Source: Limnanthes douglasii subsp. nivea (lineage: Eukaryota; Streptophyta; Magnoliopsida; Brassicales; Limnanthaceae). Taken from it: a DNA stretch of 64,000 bases. The position numbers were made by a program, and so were the translations under genes. Below the pieces are notes generated by a model. That model did not search any database, was not told the origin of the DNA, and was given only the letters and a program-made list of their open reading frames with translations. Positions within the stretch are counted from its first letter, which is position 1; each line of letters opens with the position of its first letter. Location of the stretch: contig JAUPFV010000002.1 in assembly GCA_036936605.1 (NCBI GenBank), positions 125,162,376 through 125,226,375 of the forward strand. Direction: 5' to 3'. Below, piece after piece: positions 57,870 through 64,000 of the stretch.

Positions 57870-59040
57870 ATGATTGAAGGTATAATATCCAAACCTTCAT
57901 TACGAAAGGTATTATTCATTGTAACAAAAGCTTAGCCAAGAAGTTGAAATTTAAAGCGCATGGGTTTTTAGTTATGGGGGAAGTTCTTTACAAGAAATAT
58001 TTTACCAAGCATTTACTACGTTACCTAAGGTCTGACAAGTCTCACGTAATTATGTATGGATTGCATGATTGACAAGGTTCGACCCACTACGGTTATAAGA
58101 ATTTAACTATAAGGGTCTTGTTGGCAGGATATTATTAGCCTTCCATCATGACAGATGCTAAGGAATTGGTTAAATGATGTGATCCATGTCAAAATTTTGG
58201 AAACAGAATTCATGTTCCAGTGGTTCCAATGGAAAGTAAATCCAAAGTAGTGCCCTTCAACAAATTAAGGCTTGATTTAGTTGGCCCATTTCCAATGGCT
58301 TCTGGAGGATGTCAGACTATTATTTTGGCAATTGATTATTTTTCGAAGTGGCCAGAAGATACACCTCTCCCTGGAACCACTTCTAAAGCAGTTATAAAGT
58401 TTATTTTATCCAATATATGTTGCAAATTCATAATACCTAGGAGTATTACCACATATAATGGCCCTTAATATGACAATAAGAAGATAGAAGTATTATGTAC
58501 ATCAAGACATATCTGACATTATTTTTATTCAATTTTCTATTCACAAGCCAACGAGCAGGTAAAAGTGGTAAACAAAAACATTTTAAAGTCTCAAAAATAA
58601 TTTGGAGGGGGCGACAGAACAACTCCTCATAATGCTACACAATATCCATCTTTTGCCTTAGTATATGGGATGGACGCAATAGCTCCAATAGAGTTCACTT
58701 TTCCCTCACTTAGAGTCCAAAATTACTCTGACACTGAGATCACAGTCATGACTAAGCTATATTTTATTGAAGAAAAGATACTCGAAGCTTATTTAAGAAC
58801 AATTTATTATCAAGGTTTGATGAGGAGCAGATATGCATCCAAAATACAAAGAAAATAATTCGGGGTTGGAGATAATTTTTTGAGAAAAGTGTTTTTACAT
58901 ACGAAATACAAGAAATTTGAAAAGTTGACGTCGAATTCGGAAGGCCCCTATACTGTTATAGAAAGGAACATATAGACTAGTTGATCAAAAGGGAATTTCA
59001 TTGAGACACCTATGAAATGTTGAGCATCTGAGACTATACC
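57870..59040 (+). pseudogene. Tat-2 integrase
   Basis: The core is at 58,220-58,468 (FNKLRLDLVGPFPMASGGCQ; IDYFSKWPEDTPL; FIIPRSITTYNGP, where relatives have a catalytic D in place of T-Y). Then come YPSFALVYGMDAIAPIEF, LRTIYYQGLMRSRYASKIQR and the C-terminal GVGDNFLRKVFLHTKYKKFE. It is heavily mutated. The C-terminal half aligns with the only integrase piece left in Tat-1. Confidence 0.88.
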
Positions 59041-59214
59041 TTGAGTAAAGATATGTAAATTTTTTACTTTACCTTTATTTAATGTTAATATATAAAGGGC
59101 GTAGTCTTTCCTACCTTAGTGGCTCACGGGAGGTTTTAACCAAGTGCCCGTATTACCAATGTACCTTTTTTTGCCTTTTAAAACCTTTTGTTGCTAAGTA
59201 TATTTGTTAAATAT

Positions 59215-59470
59215 TATATGTCTTTGAATGGATTGCCTTCTAATGACTTTTGTTTGCAATATTATATGCCTTTGAATGAATTACCTTCGAATGGATTGTG
59301 TTTGAAATCTCATATGCCTTCGAATGGATTACCATCGAATGGATTTTGTATGCCTTTGAATGGATTACCTCTGAATAGCTTATGTTTGAAATCTTGTATA
59401 CCTTCAAATGGATTACCTTCAAATGACTTATGTTTGAAATCTTGTATATCTTCAAATGGATCACTTTTGA
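59215..59470. repeat. ~48-bp minisatellite in Tat-2
   Basis: cttgtataccttcaaatgga and ttaccttcaaatgacttatg, tttgaaat recur about five times with variation and partial units. The plus frame 59,188-59,673 is open only because the period is a multiple of three. It lies between integrase and the antisense gene, as in Tat-1. Confidence 0.85.
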
Positions 59471-59599
59471 CTGGCACGAGTTCAAAATTTTATATAGCGT
59501 GGGTGCATAACTTGGGAAGGCCTTATCAAACGCTTCAATCGAACCCTGTATGCTCATTCATCGGATCGTTAACCTCAATAGTACCCCCTCCCTTGAAAT

Positions 59600-61440
59600 T
59601 TGGAAATAAAAAGGTAGGGTTCGGTACAAGAATAGTGGGAACACTAGTATCCGGGCGGAAAGCCAAAACCTGAACTGGTTGAAGTTTTCTTTTTCTTTTT
59701 CTTTTTTCATCACTGTTTTAACTTTCTTTTTCTTAGGCTCAAGCATATCTGTGGGCAAATACCTTCCCTACATAGTGGCAGAAACTACGTCTAACAATGA
59801 TGCATCGATCCCTTAAGATTGTCCCTCGGTAGTCGTTTCAACCACACCTTTTATTCTTTTTATGTTTGTTCATATGACTCGGGGCTCTTTTTCTGGTTGG
59901 CAGGTATAGCTTCCCATCAGCAGATTCAATTCTCAACAAGAAAGAAGTGGGTAGGGGAGAAGTGGTGAATTTTTCCCATGATAACACTATTTTGGAGTTG
60001 GTCCTCCAAAGATGGTTGCGAGTTAAGTTGGCTGGGGTAAAACACTCGTGAAAACCATTATCATATTTTTTTCTCTACCCACTCATGCGGTTTCTTAAAA
60101 TTCATTTGAGTATTCTTCAGATGATGTGTAAAGCGGTTTGGAATAACTGTAAAGAAAAGAATATTAAACTTATAATAAAACAATCAAGTAAATAATAAAT
60201 GCATGTTTGAAGAGAATTACCTAGGCTCTTCCAAAATCTAGTAAGTTGGCTTGGATTTTGTTTGGAATAAGAAAAATTCTTACCATTTTCCCATGGCCCA
60301 CAAATGAACAGAAACCGAGTCTTCTATATCTTGTCCATTTCTAACAAATCGTTTACTACTTTATAATCATTCCCAACATTAAACTAATAGAAGATAATCT
60401 TATAATTTCGACATAGCCCAGAAATAGCCGCCATCTGTTCTATAGGCATTGGAGCTATGGAAAGTCGTGACGCTATTACAAGCGAGTAAGGTGTACCAAG
60501 CATTCAGACTATCTTGGCTTGGACACAACTGAACTATGTGGAAATACCTAACAACTTCAGGATCTAAGGGAAACTGAATGCTCCAATTTAGCACTTTGGT
60601 GTAAACCAAAAGTTCATTAGAGCGACAATTCATTAGAGTTTCACAAAACTTAACCAGCCTAACTCTAATTTTATATGAGAATCCCCACTTAATATGAATA
60701 TTATTTAACTCTTTATCATGAAGATAAACGTAAGATGTCTTATTTAGCGCTAAAAAATATTGTACACTTACTTTTTTAAAGTTGGGACCAACACGTCTAG
60801 CCAAGGAGATCGAGAGCTCTTCAGGTTTTGCTTCTATAATATTTCTTTTACCCTGAATTTTCTTATATGTCAAAACCATGTCGATGAAAGGCTTTGAAGT
60901 TTCACATGTTTGACCATATGTCTCAAGGAGAGAGTCTTCACTGAGGTCTTCCATGACTTCTTCCATTACCTGCGGTTTCGATCTTGATTGTCTAATATGA
61001 TGAGTGCTAACATTATCTTTTCTGACATATGGGTGTTTATTCGAATTTGGTAGAGAGGAAAAATCAGTCAATATCAATGGTTCCACAATGGCTTTAGCTT
61101 TTCCTTTCGACTGTCTGATCACCCTAAGTGGGATGACATTTTCCAAATCCGATCCCATAGTTTTAAATATGGAAGGAGTCCAGTGACTTGTGGTCCTTTG
61201 AGATTGTGATGGCTTTGAAGAGTACTGGGGCGAAGTGGATAAATGAGCAGTTAGAGATGGCTCTGGGAGAATGTTGCGACCATAAGGATAAACACCCCCG
61301 TATTCGATAACTTGAGTAGTAACTAATGGGGGTGAAGAAGCAGGTAATCCAACACTGATTGTAGCTTTATTTTTCTCTTCATCTAACTCGGATAAGTTTA
61401 ACCAACCGTCTTTGATTAGATTTGTTATAACAGTATACAT
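59600..61440 (-). pseudogene. Tat-2 antisense gene (transposase_28-like), broken
   Basis: Runs opposite to Tat-2 gag-pol. ORF 61,440-60,400 has a P/S-rich N-part (SQRTTSHWTPSIFKTMGSDL) and then LLVYTKVLNWSIQFPLDPEV, RYFHIVQLCPSQDSLNAWYT, homologous to the Tat-1 gene. It loses frame near 60,400 and continues in another frame as FICGPWENGKNFSYSKQNPS, QLTRFWKSL up to an intron donor at 60,220. The second exon begins at 60,146 (IPNRFTHHLKNTQM, then NFKKPHEWVEKKI) and ends in a stop. Lysine-rich LEPKKKKVKTV remains near 59,735. The coiled-coil region is not recognisable. Confidence 0.8.
60147..60220 (-). other. Intron in the Tat-2 antisense gene (74 bp)
   Basis: On the minus strand the left exon ends TGG AAG AGC CTA G, then GTAATT. 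The intron ends TTTCTTTACAG, followed by TTATTCCAAACCGC. Phase 1 joining keeps the frame, and the residues on each side align with Tat-1 (W then three codons plus one base before the donor; I..RF...K after the acceptor). Confidence 0.82.
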
Positions 61441-61517
61441 ACAAGAACCATCTACAATTCTAATACTTGTTAGGTGAACTAAAAATGTTCAACTATTACG
61501 AATGACATAGGTCGTGC

Positions 61518-61703
61518 GAAGAAGAAATTGGTATCATAGGTGAACTTCTCTTCGCACACCCGGTCAGTTTGGATTTATTACAAACGTTTCCAAATGTGGT
61601 AATAATGGATAACACTTACAAGGTAATAAAATACGAGATGTCGTTGTATGAGGTTGTTGAAGCCACTTCTATCGGGAAGACTTTCTACATTAGATTTGCA
61701 GTA
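61518..61703 (+). pseudogene. MULE transposase core fragment
   Basis: The plus translation LLFAHPVSLDLLQTFPNVVI, MDNTYKVIKYEMSLYEVVEA, TSIGKTFYIRF matches the plant MULE transposase signature (AHP.S..L...FP.V..MD.TYKTN.Y..PL.E.VGVTS....F..AF), with the first catalytic Asp in MDNTYK. The frame is open across the fragment. It ends exactly where the copia-satellite duplication begins at 61,704. Confidence 0.85.
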
Positions 61704-63066
61704 ATTATTGTTTGGAAGGAAAGCACATAGACCTCCGTTTGTGGACAAAAAGACAAGGAAATTTGGAGTTAGTACTAACTACATTTTTGGTCCTATGGAT
61801 GTTGAGTCCATTCGTGGTAACAAGTATTTTGTTACATTTATTGATGATGGCACTCGAAAAACTCGAAAAACTTGGGTATACGTGGTGCAGACAAAAATCC
61901 AAGTGTTCGAGATTTAAAAAAAAATCATGTCATGGTAGAAAGGGAGACAACCAAAAAGTTGAAATAACTTCAATCTAACAATGGTGGTGAGTATAATTTC
62001 AATGAGTTCAAAAATTATAAGTCACATTGTGGCATTAGACATGAGAGGACAACACCAAGTACACCACAACATAATGAAGTTGCATAGAGAATAAATCGAA
62101 CTATTGGAGAGAAGGTGAGATGTATGCAAGATATCTCTAAGTTTCTAAAGACATTTTAGGTCGAAGCAGTTCATTTTGTGTACCTGATCGATAGAGCTCC
62201 ATTAATAACTCTTAATTTTTATATTCATGAGAGAGTATGGAAAATAAAAGATCCTACATATTCATATATTAAAGTTTTTGGTTACAAAACATACATGCAC
62301 GTTCCAAATGAATAGAGATCTGGAGTTGATTTGAAGACTAATCTTTGTGTGTTTGTTGGATATGGTGATGAAGAGTATGTAAATTATGATTTTGAGAATA
62401 AAAAAGTAGTGAGAAGTAGAGATGTTTAGATGTGATATTCTTTGAGCACGAAAATAGTGTAGATTGTTTTGGTACAAGGTTCACTTCTGCCTTTGATATA
62501 CCTTTTAATACTACTAATGATGTTTATATTTTTACTATTCCTTATGTAAATCACCCAAAAAATGAGAATGTTGAGGTGGTTCTTGATGATGTTAAAAATG
62601 TTCCACGCGGTGGTGATTTACAAGATGATTTTAATGAGAACTTATTGGAAGGGGATCTTCATGATGAAGAAGTTCATGAGCAGCGAGGAACCTATCCATC
62701 ATTGAGATGATGCACAGGTTCGAAAGTCAACTAGGGAGAGAAAACCGTCAACAAGGTATCTAAGCTCGGAGTTTACTCTAGTCACTAAAGACGGAGAACC
62801 AAATATTTATCAAGAAATGTTATCTCATCAGGAGAAAAATCTATGGTTTGATTCTAGGAAGGAAAAAGATGAATTCTTTGAAACAATGAAATGTTGGAGC
62901 TAGTCAGACCTTCTAACTGAAAGAAAGTCTTGAAAATAGATGAGTTTTCAAGAACAAGAAATATGGTGAGAAGATTTTCAAACGAAAAGCTAGATTGGTA
63001 GTAAAGTGTTGCAATGAGAAAAATGTATTAATTTTGATGAGATTTGCTCTCTAGTTGTCAAAATTA
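61704..63066 (+). pseudogene. Decayed Ty1/copia pol, copy 2
   Basis: Integrase to RT start as in copy 1: FGPMDVESIRGNKYFVTFID, then RHERTTPSTPQ, VYLIDRAPL, KVFGYKTYMHVP and CVFVGYGDEEYVNYDF, to STRERKPSTRY and FDEICSLVVKI. It is broken by stops and frameshifts. Confidence 0.85.
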
Positions 63067-63845
63067 TTGATGGAAAATTGATTTTTGACAGTTTCAACGA
63101 ATTTTACGATAAATCTCATAATTTTGTTCCTTTTCTGCATAAAAATGAAAGCTTTAACAACTATTACGAGAAATATCATAATTTGTTTTCTAATTTTTAT
63201 TTTATTTTAATATGATATCTTTTGATTAGAAACTATAATTTTATATATTCACAAATATATATAGAATTAAATTTTAAACATTCTCAATCATTGAAAAAAT
63301 CTATTTCAATTTGATCTAAAATTTATTGATGCAAAAATAGTTTTTAACAGTTTCAACAACTATTATGATAAAGGTCATAATTCATTTTTAATTAGAAACT
63401 AGACTTATAGGTATTCGTACCATATATGGAATGAAATTTTAAACGTTCTCAATCAGTGCATAATAGTATTTCAATTTTATCTAAAATTTGTTAATGCAAA
63501 ATCGGTCTTTGACAATTTCGGAGACTATTATAAGAAATATGTTATCTTTGTTTATATTTTTTTAATATGTTCTTTTTTTGCATTTGAAACTAAACTCGTA
63601 AATATTTATAAAATCATATATAGAATCAAATTTCAAACATTCTAAATCAGTATAGAATTACGTTTCGATTTGATCTGAAATTTGGTGATGCAAAAAATAT
63701 TTTTGAGAGTTTCGATGACTGTTACAAGAAATATATTTTTCACATAATATTTTTTTTAACATGATATTATTTTATTTAGAAACTAGATCCTTAGATCAGT
63801 TCAACCATATATGGAATTAAATTTTAAATATTCTCAATCATGGTA
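63067..63845. repeat. Satellite-like tandem monomers, copy 2
   Basis: Same four-monomer block as 19,229-20,010, beginning at the same point in the copia remnant and followed by the same gacggattggaattttccac patch, so the whole composite was duplicated as one piece. Confidence 0.75.
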
Positions 63846-64000
63846 GAGTTACATTTCACTTTCTCGACGGATTGGAATTTTCCACCATGCAGGGCTTTCC
63901 CTCGGCGGATCGCATATTATGTACCGATTGTGGAGACCTTCAATTTCTTTAGGTTGGTCTTTGCATTTGGACTCCTTCCCCGACGAGGAAGAAAAAATAG

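Larger units (their letters stand above)
52927..61450 (+). mobile_element. Tat-2: decayed Tat-type Ty3/gypsy element, plus strand
   Basis: Order on plus: primer-binding-like TGGCGACCACAATGG, gag (53,008-54,540), protease (~55,420-55,850), RT (55,949-57,040), RNase H (57,080-57,790), integrase (~57,870-59,040), a minisatellite (59,215-59,470), then a gene on the opposite strand (61,440 down to ~59,600). This is the same architecture as Tat-1 but with RT and integrase present and every gene broken. I could not define a right LTR or a target duplication. Confidence 0.85.
61704..64000. repeat. Segmental duplication, copy 2 (runs off the window)
   Basis: Same orientation and order as 17,848-20,160. 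It includes small differences such as the shorter ccttttaatactactaatga (one 12-bp repeat fewer than copy 1 near 18,650) and isolated stops. Confidence 0.93.

Noticed and set aside
59188..59673. 161-codon plus-strand ORF with repeated LPSNG-like units
   Set aside because: Open only because the 48-bp minisatellite period is a multiple of three. It lies in the untranslated slot of Tat-2.

Overview
The window is plant nuclear DNA, most likely from a eudicot. It is strongly AT-rich and packed with Ty3/gypsy, Ty1/copia, LINE, MULE and hAT sequence of plant type. I find no rRNA, no tRNA and no clearly intact host protein gene. The many decayed, nested elements plus satellite-like monomers suggest pericentromeric or similar heterochromatin. 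I cannot name the species.

Bases 1-16,675 are a head-to-tail tandem array of a ~6.3-6.4 kb unit: two complete units (6,330 and 6,388 bp) and a third cut after ~3.96 kb. Each unit carries a Pol III-type snRNA promoter (USE plus TATA at ~24 bp spacing) in front of the 5' part of a structured RNA, a 140-codon ORF for a basic, nuclear-type protein, and (in the two full units) a decayed gypsy protease. Directly after the array, 16,707-16,924 holds a contiguous version of the same RNA. Its end-closing helix, P4-like pairing and T7 terminator suggest RNase MRP RNA. The array copies keep the promoter but have lost the RNA's 3' half. The contiguous copy keeps the body but has lost the promoter.

17,700-20,200 is a copia remnant fused to about four satellite-like monomers. 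The same composite returns at 61,704-64,000. 21,180-35,570 looks like a nest: a LINE split in two around a decayed minus-strand gypsy, whose presumed LTR holds a young Tat-type gypsy element (26,485-34,363; 5-bp TSD; LTRs with 2 differences in 291 bp). That element lost RT, RNase H and most of integrase but keeps gag-protease and a large opposite-strand gene with its own TATA box and an intron.

36,100-40,120 is an old minus-strand copia whose RT is interrupted by a 387-bp hAT-type element with an 8-bp TSD. 42,490-42,934 is a fragment of another Tat antisense gene. 45,669-46,322 is a ~25-bp minisatellite. 46,737-50,746 is a copia element with both LTRs and a 5-bp TSD, lacking the integrase core. 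51,029-51,430 is an inverted-repeat element. 52,396-61,703 holds two MULE pieces flanking a decayed plus-strand Tat element with its own antisense gene.

The most interesting signals are the RNase MRP-like locus caught in a tandem array, and an intron at the same codon position and phase in three independent antisense genes of Tat-type elements.
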